From an uncultured Pseudomonadota bacterium (GTDB lineage: Bacteria > Pseudomonadota > Gammaproteobacteria > Steroidobacterales > Steroidobacteraceae), in NCBI GenBank assembly GCA_902826635.1, contig CADEFQ010000001.1, positions 1 to 64,000 of the forward strand: a DNA stretch of 64,000 bases. Direction: 5' to 3'. This document shows, one piece after another, positions 1 to 8,401 of the stretch. Every line of letters starts with the position of its first letter. The stretch's first letter is position 1. A program made the position numbers and the translations under genes. A model generated the notes under the pieces. The model searched no databases, was not told the origin of the DNA, and saw only the letters and a list, made by a program, of their open reading frames with translations.

Positions 1-1238
1 GCTGGGCGAAGCTCGCGGGCGACGACCTGCGCAAGCTGTACGGGGTGTCGCTGCTGTTTGGCGTAGCCATCACGCTGCTCGTTGCCGCCGCCGCGCCTCT
101 CTTTGCAATCCTCTTCCACGAACCGCGCATGGTCTGGCCCGTTGCGTGCGCGTCGCTGCAAATCGCCATCGCCTCCCTGGCCGTCGTGCCGAGCGCACTC
201 TGGACTCGCGAGCTGACCTTCCGGCCGCTCGCCAAGATCGAAATGGTGGTCGGCATCGTCAGCATCGCCGTCACGGTGCTGCTCGCATACCTCGGCATGG
301 GCGTCTGGTCGCTGGTCCTCGGCACGCTCGCGGGAGCGGTGGTGCGCAGCTCCGCGCTGCTCGCTTTCGGCGAACGCGTATCGCCACTGTTCTCGGTGCG
401 TGGCATCGGTGAGCAACTCAAGTTCGGCCTGACTCTGGCCGGCGGCCGGATCAGCTACATCGCACTCGTGCAATCGGACATCATGATCGGCAGCGCCTTC
501 CTGTCGACCATCCAGATCGGCCGGTACTCCGTGGCGCTCCAGCTTGCGACACTGCCGATGACCAAGGTGATGGGAACGATCAACCAGATCATGCTCCCGG
601 CAGTGGCACGCCAGCAGGACGATCTGCCGCGCGCGCGCCAGAATCTGTTCAAGTCCGTCAGCCTCGTCGCGACCATCGCCTTTCCGATGTTGTGGGGTCT
701 GTCCGCCGTCGCGCCTGAACTGGTGCAAGTGCTGTTCGGGCCGAAGTGGATCGAGATCGTGCCCGCGCTGATGATCCTGCCGCTCATCGTGCCGATACGC
801 ATGGTCTGCAACATTCTCTATACGACTTCCCTTGCGCTCGGAAATCGTTCCGTCGAGCTGCGAAATACGATCTTCAACTTCATCGTGCTGCCGACAGGGT
901 TTTATGTCGGCGCCCACTGGGGCCTGGTCGGCCTCTGCCTCGCCTGGCTGGTCACGATCCCGGTGGCTTACTCGTTCACGATGCGGGCCGTGACGAAATT
1001 CATCGGCGTGCGGATTTCGGGTCTGCTCGCAGAGTGCGCCGCGCCGGCGGCGGCCTCAGCGGTCATGTACGGCGCAATCCTTGCCCTGCGTCTGGTCCTC
1101 GGCGAGTGGCCGGCCGTCGTGGCGCTCGTTACGCTGATCGTTGCGGGTGCGCTGGTCTACGTTGCAGTCATGGCGTTGATTTCGCGACGTCATCTTTCGT
1201 CCGCGTTCAATTTCTCCCGGACGATGTTTGGCGGCTAG
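1..1238 (+). CDS. Wzx-like polysaccharide flippase (5' end outside window)
   Basis: The reading frame is open from base 3, so the gene begins before the window; only the C-terminal ~412 residues are visible. The protein is a run of hydrophobic helices with few charged loops, as in the MOP superfamily of oligosaccharide or lipopolysaccharide flippases (WzxC-like), which move undecaprenyl-linked repeat units across the inner membrane. Typical full length is 450-500 residues, so little is missing. It ends at TAG 1236-1238, and the convergent gene ends in the same CTAG palindrome. The role in exporting the polysaccharide built by this locus is inferred from family and place. Confidence 0.8.
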   Translation, partial: WAKLAGDDLRKLYGVSLLFGVAITLLVAAAAPLFAILFHEPRMVWPVACASLQIAIASLAVVPSALWTRELTFRPLAKIEMVVGIVSIAVTVLLAYLGMGVWSLVLGTLAGAVVRSSALLAFGERVSPLFSVRGIGEQLKFGLTLAGGRISYIALVQSDIMIGSAFLSTIQIGRYSVALQLATLPMTKVMGTINQIMLPAVARQQDDLPRARQNLFKSVSLVATIAFPMLWGLSAVAPELVQVLFGPKWIEIVPALMILPLIVPIRMVCNILYTTSLALGNRSVELRNTIFNFIVLPTGFYVGAHWGLVGLCLAWLVTIPVAYSFTMRAVTKFIGVRISGLLAECAAPAAASAVMYGAILALRLVLGEWPAVVALVTLIVAGALVYVAVMALISRRHLSSAFNFSRTMFGG

Positions 1239-1993
1239 ACGCTACCCGCCTCAAAACGCGTCCAGCCGTAGTTGGCGGGCGTCGATGCATCGACCGGCCA
1301 GAAGCCCAACCCGGGCTGGCCGTCCGTCCAGGTGGAATTGGGCGGACTCGTGCCGACCAGCGCGCCGTTCTTGTAGACCATGATGAGATTGCCGGAGATT
1401 GCGGCCCGCAGCACGTCTCCGTCGACTGCCACGCCCGGCCCTGGCCCGTTGACGCCGAGATCGGTGTAGTCCCCCAGCGGACCATTCCACCGGACAATTG
1501 CAAAGCTGCCCTCGTGCCCCCACAGAATCTCGTAGCCGCGCGCGCCGTGCGCCGTGATCTCGAATCGAAGGAGCAACTCGATCTCGTGCTTCGAACCGGT
1601 GGGGGAGTAACCGGGCGCCCGATAGACCGTGCCTTGCGCAAACTGGTCCGCCCCAACCGTGACGAGTGAACGGCTCAGGTGCGCGATGCTGTCGTCGTAG
1701 CGACTGCCGCTTTCGCCGGAGCGCACCGAAGCAAAGGCCCGGCCCGAGGCCGATTGCGGATTGTTCCAGTCGAGCCCGGCTGCCTTGCCGCAAACCCACA
1801 TGCCTCCCTCGGACAACGGATTCTCCGTGGCGGCAAAATCGGTTGCGTAACTGCCGGCGGGGACCGCGCGGCATACGGTCGTCGCGGAACTGCCGCCTGC
1901 CACGGCGACCGTAGGCGGCATGCAGGGCGCCTGCGCACGGGCTAGCATCGGCACCAGGGCACCCGCGGACAGGATGAAGTCTCTGCGCCTCAT
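1235..1993 (-). CDS. Tat-exported protein with LamG/ConA-like fold
   Basis: The 252-residue product starts with a twin-arginine leader (MRRRDFILSAGA) cleaved probably after the ARA motif, then has a short cysteine-bearing segment, CMPP followed by GG and a second Cys, that is shared with the proteins at 26912 and 33320. The rest has the alternating beta pattern and Trp/Gly-rich segments of a concanavalin-like jelly roll, which usually binds or cleaves carbohydrate. I chose the ATG at 1993 because it has GGGAG upstream and overlaps the dehydratase stop by 4 bases (ATGA). No catalytic residues can be assigned. A periplasmic or extracellular polysaccharide-binding or lyase role is inference. Confidence 0.7.
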   Translation of the reverse strand: MRRRDFILSAGALVPMLARAQAPCMPPTVAVAGGSSATTVCRAVPAGSYATDFAATENPLSEGGMWVCGKAAGLDWNNPQSASGRAFASVRSGESGSRYDDSIAHLSRSLVTVGADQFAQGTVYRAPGYSPTGSKHEIELLLRFEITAHGARGYEILWGHEGSFAIVRWNGPLGDYTDLGVNGPGPGVAVDGDVLRAAISGNLIMVYKNGALVGTSPPNSTWTDGQPGLGFWPVDASTPANYGWTRFEAGSV

Positions 1994-3075
1994 GTTGATC
2001 TCCCGGGACGCTCCAACGCGAGAAAACTTTCGATCTGCGCCTCGCACAGGCGCCGCGCGTCCTCTCCCGCAAGGTACCCGCGAAACCAGCCGGACGTCCA
2101 TGACAAGGCCGTCGCCAATGGGAGACGGCACTGCCAGCCGAGTTCACGATTCGATTTCCGGGCGTTCACGCTGAGTTCCATTGCCTCGTGCGGATAGGTC
2201 GCCGAATCCCGTACCCAGGCCGGCAACACCCCCCATGGCTCGGCCAGCAACTCCACCACGCGAGCAACGGGTTCCACGTCCTGCTCGGCGGGTCCGAAAT
2301 TCCATGCGCCGGCGTACTTGCCCGGCTCGACATGGAGCGCTTCGGCGAGAGCAAGATAGCCGGCCAGGCAATCGAGCACGTGTTGCCAGGGTCTCGTGGC
2401 TTGCGGGTTACGTAGCACGACCGGCTCACCGCGCGCCAAAGCCGCGATCGTTTCCGGAATGAGCTGATGCGGTGTCCAGTCGCCGCCACCGATCACGTTG
2501 CCCGCGCGAGCGCTTGCAAGGCCAATGCGCCCTGCCCCGCCGCTGGAACCGGAGAAGTATGATTCCAGAAATGACTTCGCAACGAGCTCAGCGCAGGCTT
2601 TGCTGCTCGAGTAAGGATCTCGCCCACCCAGGTCGTCGGTTTCGCGATAACCCCAGACCCAGCCGCGATTCTCGTACACCTTGTCCGTCGTGACATTGAC
2701 CACCGCGCAGTTGCCCGGGAGCCGCCTCACGGCGTTGAGTACGCTGGCCGTACCAACCACGTTCGTACTGAATGTTTCCAGCGGGTCATCGTACGCCGAG
2801 AGCACGACGGACTGCGCGGCGAGATGCAGCACAACCTCTGGCGCAAATGCGGACATCGTGTCCGCGAGCTTGGCCGGGTCCCTGATGTCGCCGATCGTCG
2901 TTTCAACGACACGATCGACACCGGCGGCGTCGAAGAGGCTGGGGCGCGTCGGCGGCGGCAAGGAGTACCCTGCCACCCTTGCCCCAAGGCGGCTCAACAG
3001 AAGACAGAGCCAGCTACCCTTGAATCCCGTGTGTCCCGTAAGAAAGACACGCCTGCCTCGCCAGAACTCGCTCAT
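1990..3075 (-). CDS. rfbG: CDP-glucose 4,6-dehydratase
   Basis: Extended short-chain dehydrogenase of 361 residues. The NAD-binding glycine motif TGHTGFKGSW is at residues 13-22, and the catalytic YSSSK lies near residue 152. The GFKGSW version of the motif is characteristic of CDP-glucose 4,6-dehydratase rather than RmlB, GMD or GalE. It converts CDP-glucose to CDP-4-keto-6-deoxyglucose, the precursor of 3,6-dideoxyhexoses and related sugars. The cytidylyltransferase RfbF that normally makes its substrate is not in the window. It is translationally coupled to the Tat protein downstream and transcribed divergently from the acyltransferase at 3245. Confidence 0.88.
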   Translation of the reverse strand: MSEFWRGRRVFLTGHTGFKGSWLCLLLSRLGARVAGYSLPPPTRPSLFDAAGVDRVVETTIGDIRDPAKLADTMSAFAPEVVLHLAAQSVVLSAYDDPLETFSTNVVGTASVLNAVRRLPGNCAVVNVTTDKVYENRGWVWGYRETDDLGGRDPYSSSKACAELVAKSFLESYFSGSSGGAGRIGLASARAGNVIGGGDWTPHQLIPETIAALARGEPVVLRNPQATRPWQHVLDCLAGYLALAEALHVEPGKYAGAWNFGPAEQDVEPVARVVELLAEPWGVLPAWVRDSATYPHEAMELSVNARKSNRELGWQCRLPLATALSWTSGWFRGYLAGEDARRLCEAQIESFLALERPGRST

Positions 3076-3191
3076 GAGCGCTCACTTCGCCTCGGGTGGA
3101 ATGACATAATGGCCGCCGGGCCCGTCCCGGATAGTCCGTGGCGGATGCTAGCACTGTGGCATGTGTGGCAAATTCCGCAGGGTCGCTCCGC

Positions 3192-3197
3192 TATAAT
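3192..3197 (+). promoter_or_regulatory. Candidate -10 box TATAAT for the acyltransferase gene
   Basis: A perfect TATAAT stands 47 bases before the ATG at 3245 in the 169-base divergent region. No convincing TTGACA is found 16-18 bases upstream (CAAATT at 3169-3174 is the nearest), so an activator may be needed. An imperfect CRP-like motif, TGTGG-N6-CCGCA (3164-3179), lies just upstream. Confidence 0.4.
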
Positions 3198-3244
3198 GCG
3201 GGGTCGAGAACGACAATACGGCAGTGCTGGCGGGTCGGAGTGCA

Positions 3245-3793
3245 ATGATCAGACGTCACTACTGGTGGTGGCGCCACGAGCTTCGCGACTTGATGCTCTG
3301 GTACGCGAGTCGTGTGCCCGGTGGAATCGGGGATTGGGTGCGCGCAAGAGTGCTCCGCCGACATCTCGGCGCCCTCGGAACACAGGTCCGCATCGGCTAC
3401 GGATTCAAGGTCACCTGCCCCGACAAGGTCCGCATCGGCTCGCATTGCGATTTCAACGCGGGGGTGTTCATCACGGGTGGTGGGGGCGTGACGATCGGCG
3501 ACTATGTCGGCCTCGGCCCTGACGTGAAAATCTGGTCGGTGAACCATCGCTACCAGGATCCTGACACGCCATGGATCCTGCAGGGTCATGAGCTGCAGCC
3601 GGTCGTGATCGAGGACGACGTCTGGCTCGGCGCGAGCTGTTTCGTGATGCCGGGCATCACGATCGGGCGAGGTTCCATATTGTCCGCCGGCACGGTACTG
3701 ATGAAATCGGTACCAGCCTTTGCGATCGTCGCCGGCAATCCGGGCCGCATCGTCGGGTGGCGCAAGCAGCCCGAGCAACTTGCGAAGGAGTAA
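3245..3793 (+). CDS. Hexapeptide-repeat (LbH) acyltransferase
   Basis: Left-handed beta-helix acyltransferase of 182 residues, of the WcaB/WcaF/maltose O-acetyltransferase type. Hexapeptide periodicity runs from about residue 60 to 170, and the C-terminal coil ends in the AGNPGRIVGWR motif common to sugar O-acetyltransferases. It most likely transfers an acetyl group from acetyl-CoA to a sugar during polysaccharide synthesis in the cytoplasm. I prefer the ATG at 3245, with GGAG five bases upstream, over an in-frame GTG at 3224. The SGNH lipoprotein follows after 3 bases, so the two are probably co-transcribed. Confidence 0.8.
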   Translation: MIRRHYWWWRHELRDLMLWYASRVPGGIGDWVRARVLRRHLGALGTQVRIGYGFKVTCPDKVRIGSHCDFNAGVFITGGGGVTIGDYVGLGPDVKIWSVNHRYQDPDTPWILQGHELQPVVIEDDVWLGASCFVMPGITIGRGSILSAGTVLMKSVPAFAIVAGNPGRIVGWRKQPEQLAKE

Positions 3794-3796
3794 GCA

Positions 3797-4681
3797 ATGA
3801 GATCGAAAATATCCGCCCCGCTGGCCGCAGGCGCGCTCGTCATGACGGCGCTGGCCGCGACGAGCCTCTCCGGCTGCGAACAACAATCCCAGGTACAGGA
3901 GCCCGTTTCGATGGATCAGGTCAAGGCCGATCTGCTGACGATATCGCAGGCACGGGTGTTCTTCGGCCATCACTCCGTCGGCAACAACATCCTGAAGGGC
4001 GTGCAAGCGCTGGCCGACAAGACCGGCGTGCCGTTGCGTATCGAGGAAGTCACGGCGGGCGGCACGGCGCCGGAGGGCCCCGGGTTGTTCCATGGGAAGG
4101 TCGGCGAGAACCTCGATCCCGACGCCAAGATTGCCGGCTTCGCGAGCGCGCTCGGCGCGGAAGGTGAAGCCCGCTACGATGTCGCGACATTCAAGTTCTG
4201 CTATGTCGATCTCGACGAAGGTTCCAAGGAACGCTCGCCGGGCAAACTGTTCGACCGGTATGCAAACAACATCAGCGCGATCGAGGCCGCCCACCCCGGC
4301 GTGAAGGTCCTCCATTCGACGATGCCGCTGATGGCGGAGCCACCAGGCAAGAAGACGAGGCTGAAGCGCATGCTCGGCCTGTCGATCTCGACGGATGCGG
4401 CCAACCTCGATCGCAACGAGTTCAATCGACTCGCGCGCGAGCGATTCGAAGGAAGCGGGCTGCTGGATGTCGCCCGGTTCGAGGCCACCCGCCCCGACGG
4501 CAGCATCGCAGGGTTTTCCGCTGGCGGGCGGGACCTGGAGATGCTCGCGCTCGAATACACGAGCGACGGCGGACATCTGAACGATCTGGGACAGGAACGC
4601 GTCGCCGCGGCATTCCTGCACCGGATCGCGGAGGCCGTACGGGCGCAAGCACCCAGGGAAACCGCACCCGCGCCACTCTGA
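3797..4681 (+). CDS. SGNH-hydrolase-like lipoprotein
   Basis: Lipoprotein of 294 residues with a lipobox LSGC ending at residue 27. After a short linker it has FFGHHSVGNNI (around residue 55), and near the C-terminus GGHLNDLGQ, which resembles the His block of SGNH/GDSL enzymes. A canonical GDS nucleophile block is absent and GHHSVG takes its place, so the family call is moderate. Its position directly after an O-acyltransferase suggests a surface-side role in modifying or trimming acyl groups of the polysaccharide. That function is inference. It ends tail to tail with the GNAT gene at 4752. Confidence 0.65.
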   Translation: MRSKISAPLAAGALVMTALAATSLSGCEQQSQVQEPVSMDQVKADLLTISQARVFFGHHSVGNNILKGVQALADKTGVPLRIEEVTAGGTAPEGPGLFHGKVGENLDPDAKIAGFASALGAEGEARYDVATFKFCYVDLDEGSKERSPGKLFDRYANNISAIEAAHPGVKVLHSTMPLMAEPPGKKTRLKRMLGLSISTDAANLDRNEFNRLARERFEGSGLLDVARFEATRPDGSIAGFSAGGRDLEMLALEYTSDGGHLNDLGQERVAAAFLHRIAEAVRAQAPRETAPAPL

Positions 4682-4751
4682 ACCTGTCGTCGCCCTTCAT
4701 ACCGATTCGATTTGCATTGCTCGAGAACCGCGAGGGTGACAACAATCTCCG

Positions 4752-5459
4752 CTAAAGGCTCTCGCGCAATTCCAGCCGCGCCCGACCCTTGCCCCAGGTC
4801 ACGCTGACATGCGACCGGATCGTGCTCACCATGAACTCCAACCGCCCCAGTACGAGAAAGCATGCAACTCCCGCTCGCTTCCCGCCGAGATGAGAGTGAG
4901 AACGGCGCGACGCAGTGTTGAACCAGGTTACCCGACTGTACGAGCGAGCAATTCCTCGCCCTCGTAAGTGTGCGTTGGCGCCCTGCCACAAGGCCGCGAA
5001 TGCGACGCCCAACCGATGCTCCGGCAGGACATACAAGTCAAAGTCAAAGACGGAATCATGCCTGGCGGCCAGCACGTAGTCACAGCGCACTTCGTCTTCG
5101 CGGTATGCGTCCGTGCAATACCAGAGAAACGCGACCAGCTGACCCTTGCGAAACGCTCCGAAGCAGTTGGCGCCCTGCGCAAACCGGGCTTCCTTGATTT
5201 CCGGACGGGCAGGCATCGTCGCAATGAGTGGATCATCGTTTGGAATCAGCCTGAACTCCATGTTCCGGACCAGCCTCGAAAGCAGTATCGGCTGATCGGC
5301 AATCGGCTGGACCATGAGCTCGTAAACGTAGATGCCAGCCGCGGAACTCAGTTTCCGCAACACACGATCGGCAAGGTAGAGCCCCCCTGGGACCATACCG
5401 AATTCCTTGAACGGAGATGCAAGGCGCGACACAAAGCGGGGCGATTTCATGGTTTCCAT
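4752..5459 (-). CDS. GNAT-fold acyltransferase of the exosortase locus type
   Basis: The 235-residue protein has the layout of GNAT proteins often seen in XrtA loci: an N-terminal segment with VPGGLYLADRVL, a central beta region, and a DFDLYVLPEHR block near residue 135 where GNAT enzymes bind acetyl-CoA. The substrate is unknown; a sugar amine or the product of the neighbouring ligase and decarboxylase are possibilities. The start is uncertain between ATG 5459 and ATG 5450; the second has GGA about 7 bases upstream. It is monocistronic on the reverse strand, divergent from the acyl-CoA ligase operon. Confidence 0.65.
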   Translation of the reverse strand: METMKSPRFVSRLASPFKEFGMVPGGLYLADRVLRKLSSAAGIYVYELMVQPIADQPILLSRLVRNMEFRLIPNDDPLIATMPARPEIKEARFAQGANCFGAFRKGQLVAFLWYCTDAYREDEVRCDYVLAARHDSVFDFDLYVLPEHRLGVAFAALWQGANAHLRGRGIARSYSRVTWFNTASRRSHSHLGGKRAGVACFLVLGRLEFMVSTIRSHVSVTWGKGRARLELRESL

Positions 5460-5571
5460 CTGTCAAGTCACCCGCAAGGGGACGCGCCGCACGTCAGCGA
5501 TTCGCTTCGCAATGCTAACATTCCGCTGATACCACTTGTGGCGTGAGCGCCAGGTTGAAAGACATGACGTC

Positions 5572-7164
5572 ATGAGCGAGTTACTCTTCGAGCTGCCCCT
5601 GCGTGCTGCGGATCGAGCCCCCCACGCACGCGCCCTTGCCCACAAGGATACCGTCGTCGACTACGCGTCGCTGGCCCGTGCCATCGACGGTTTCGCGGCC
5701 ACCGCCACCGGCGCGCTGGGCGTCGGCAAACTCGAGCGCATTGCCGTCTATCTCCCCAAGGTGCCCGAGACGGTCGTGACAATGTTCGGCGCCGCGCGCG
5801 CCGGGTGCGTGTTCGTCCCGGTTAATCCGCTGCTGAAGCCCGCGCAGGTCGGACACATTCTTCGCGACTGCAATGTCTGCACGCTCGTGACCTCGGGCGA
5901 ACGCGCCGCCACGCTCGCCGACGAGCTGCGGTCCTGCACCGACCTGCGACACCTCGTGGTGACCGGAAAGGAAGCAGGGGCGCCGGCGAGCGCGCACTAT
6001 GCGGTGCACCGCTGGCTTGACCTCACGGGCAGCGCGGAAAACCTCAAGCCCCATCGGGTCATCGACACCGACATGGTGTCGATCTTCTATACGTCCGGGA
6101 GCACCGGCAGGCCCAAAGGTGTCGTCCTGTCGCACCGGAACATGGTGACGGGTGCACACAGCGTTGCGAGCTACCTCGGCAATTCTGCGGACGATCGCTT
6201 GCTCGCAGTACTGCCCTTCAGCTTCGACTACGGGTTCAGCCAGCTCTCCACCGCATTTCATGCGGGCGCGAGCGTCACGCTGATGGATTACCTCCTCGCC
6301 CGTGACATCCTCACGGCGCTGAGCCGCGATCGCATCACCGGCTTTGCGGGCGTGCCGCCGCTCTGGGCGCAGCTCACCGAACTGAAGTGGCCGGAGACGA
6401 TCACCGAGCATCTGCGCTACATCACGAACTCGGGTGGCGCGATGCCGGGAGCCACGCTGCAGAAGCTGCGCAGCGCCCTGCCCCGCACGCAGGTGTTCCT
6501 GATGTACGGCCTGACGGAAGCGTTCCGCTCCACCTACCTGCCCCCATCCGAGATCGACAAGCGGCCGGGGTCCATGGGCAAGGCGATCCCGAACGCCGAA
6601 ATCATGGTCGTGCGCCCCGACGGTAGCGCGTGTGCTCCGGACGAACCCGGCGAACTCGTGCATCGCGGTTCGCTCGTCTCGCTCGGTTACTGGAACGATC
6701 CCGACAAGACGGCGGAGCGCTTCAAGCCGAGTCCCGGCCAGGACAAGGGGCTCGTGTTGACGGAGCTCGCAGTCTGGTCGGGCGACACGGTCCGCAAGGA
6801 CGAGGACGGCTTTCTTTACTTCGTCGGGCGGCGCGACGAGATGATCAAGACTTCGGGCTATCGCGTGAGCCCGTCGGAAATCGAGGAGGTCGCATTCGCA
6901 TCGGGACTCGTGGCGGATGCGGCTGCCATCGGCGTCCCGCATCCGACCTTGGGACAGGCGGTCGTGCTCATCGCGGCCCCGGCCGACGGTCGCGGGCCCG
7001 ACGACGGCCCGCTGCTCGATGCAATCCGCAAGGAACTGCCGGCCTTCATGGTGCCTGCCCGCATTGAATGGCGCGAAGGGCTGCCTCGCAACCCGAATGG
7101 CAAGTACGATCGCGCAGGACTCACCACCGCGCTCAAGGAGCTGTTCATGGCGGCTTCGAAATGA
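5572..7164 (+). CDS. Acyl-CoA ligase (AMP-forming), exosortase A system-associated
   Basis: ANL-superfamily adenylating enzyme of 530 residues. The AMP-binding motif YTSGSTGRPKG is near residue 175, YGLTEAF near 310, the hinge block GDTVRKDEDGFLYFVGRRDEMIK at about 403-425, and the catalytic lysine in NPNGKYDR near 510. In XrtA loci this ligase is paired with a PLP decarboxylase and a free acyl carrier protein, so it probably loads an acyl group on that carrier. I chose the ATG at 5572, although its ribosome site is weak. Its TGA overlaps the next ATG by 4 bases. The acyl substrate is unknown. Confidence 0.85.
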   Translation: MSELLFELPLRAADRAPHARALAHKDTVVDYASLARAIDGFAATATGALGVGKLERIAVYLPKVPETVVTMFGAARAGCVFVPVNPLLKPAQVGHILRDCNVCTLVTSGERAATLADELRSCTDLRHLVVTGKEAGAPASAHYAVHRWLDLTGSAENLKPHRVIDTDMVSIFYTSGSTGRPKGVVLSHRNMVTGAHSVASYLGNSADDRLLAVLPFSFDYGFSQLSTAFHAGASVTLMDYLLARDILTALSRDRITGFAGVPPLWAQLTELKWPETITEHLRYITNSGGAMPGATLQKLRSALPRTQVFLMYGLTEAFRSTYLPPSEIDKRPGSMGKAIPNAEIMVVRPDGSACAPDEPGELVHRGSLVSLGYWNDPDKTAERFKPSPGQDKGLVLTELAVWSGDTVRKDEDGFLYFVGRRDEMIKTSGYRVSPSEIEEVAFASGLVADAAAIGVPHPTLGQAVVLIAAPADGRGPDDGPLLDAIRKELPAFMVPARIEWREGLPRNPNGKYDRAGLTTALKELFMAASK

Positions 7165-8396
7165 CGATCGCGATTCCGCCGCACGCGCCGCACCCGTGGT
7201 TCGGCGTCGAGGACGACTGCTTGACGATCGGCGGGCATTCCGTCGTCGAACTCGCAATCCAGGCGGGCCAGACCCCGTTCTACGTGTATGACCGCGGCGT
7301 GATGACACGCAAGGTGAATGAATTGCGCGCGGCGCTCCCACGCGAAGTGCACGTTCACTACGCGATGAAGGCGAACCCGATGCCGGCGGTCGTGCGGCAC
7401 ATGTTGGGCCTCGTCGACGGACTCGACGTCGCTTCGGCGGGCGAGATGCAGGTCGCGCTCGATGCGGGCGCCGCCCCCGACCTCGTGAGTTTCGCGGGTC
7501 CGGGCAAGACGGATTCGGAACTGACGCGTGCCGCGGCAGCGGGCATCACGATCAACATCGAATCGGAGCGCGAGATCCGCGTGCTGGCGGCGATCGGCGC
7601 GCGAACGGGCCGTCGGCCGCGCGTCGCGGTGCGCGTCAACCCCGACTTCGAACTGAAGACTTCCGGGATGAAGATGGGCGGCGGCCCAAAACAGTTCGGC
7701 ATCGATGCGGAGCGGGTGCCGGAAGTTCTCGCCGCGATTGGCCCGTTGCCGCTCGACTTCCAGGGTTTCCACATCTTCAGCGGTTCGCAGAACCTTCGCG
7801 CGGAAGCCATCGTCGAGGCACAGCAGAAATCGGTCGCGCTCGCCGCACGGCTCGCGCAGCACGCTCCGGGCCCGGTGCGTACGCTCAACATCGGTGGCGG
7901 CTTCGGCATTCCGTACTTCCCGGAGGAACGCCTGCTCGATGTCGCGCCGATCGCAGCCAACCTGCGTGCCCTCGTACCGCAGGTGGCGCAGGCAATGCCC
8001 GGCGCGCAACTCGTTCTCGAACTGGGGCGCTATCTCGTGGGCGAGTCGGGAGCTTACGTGTGCCGGGTGATCGACCGGAAGCTGTCCCGCGGACACGTTT
8101 TCCTCGTCTGCGATGGTGGCCTGCATCATCACCTCGCCGCTTCCGGCAATTTCGGCCAGGTCATCCGCAAGAATTATCCCGTCGTGATCGGCAACCGCGT
8201 CCAGGGCACAGAGCGGGAGTCCGCTTCCGTGGTCGGGCCCCTTTGCACGCCGCTCGACCTGCTTGCCGATCGCATGAATCTCGGGCGCGCCAGGGAAGGC
8301 GACCTCGTCGTGGTCCTGCAGAGCGGTGCCTATGGCCTCAGCTCGAGTCCACGCGCCTTCCTGAGCCACCCTCCGGCTGTCGAACTCCTCGTCTGA
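7161..8396 (+). CDS. PLP-dependent decarboxylase, exosortase A system-associated
   Basis: Fold-type III (alanine-racemase-like) decarboxylase of 411 residues, related to LysA and ornithine/DAP decarboxylases. The Schiff-base lysine is in HYAMKANPMP near residue 70, the phosphate-binding GGGFGIPY near 247, ELGRYLVGESG near 290, and the active-site cysteine block GPLCTPLD near 360. It should decarboxylate an amino acid or amino-acyl intermediate. It follows the ligase with an ATGA overlap, the pairing known from exosortase A loci; the product presumably meets the acyl carrier protein encoded at 31118. Confidence 0.85.
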   Translation: MTIAIPPHAPHPWFGVEDDCLTIGGHSVVELAIQAGQTPFYVYDRGVMTRKVNELRAALPREVHVHYAMKANPMPAVVRHMLGLVDGLDVASAGEMQVALDAGAAPDLVSFAGPGKTDSELTRAAAAGITINIESEREIRVLAAIGARTGRRPRVAVRVNPDFELKTSGMKMGGGPKQFGIDAERVPEVLAAIGPLPLDFQGFHIFSGSQNLRAEAIVEAQQKSVALAARLAQHAPGPVRTLNIGGGFGIPYFPEERLLDVAPIAANLRALVPQVAQAMPGAQLVLELGRYLVGESGAYVCRVIDRKLSRGHVFLVCDGGLHHHLAASGNFGQVIRKNYPVVIGNRVQGTERESASVVGPLCTPLDLLADRMNLGRAREGDLVVVLQSGAYGLSSSPRAFLSHPPAVELLV

Positions 8397-8401
8397 TTCC
8401 G

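Noticed and set aside
4686..4740. Imperfect inverted repeat between two convergent genes as terminator
   Set aside because: About 12 pairs with a mismatch and wobbles, but the loop exceeds 30 bases and no T run follows.
5539..5552. Inverted repeat TGGCG-N4-CGCCA before the ligase gene as an operator
   Set aside because: Five-base arms are common in such GC-rich sequence and no second copy was seen.
5581..7341. Reverse-strand open frame of 586 codons
   Set aside because: Antisense shadow of the acyl-CoA ligase gene with no recognisable domain.
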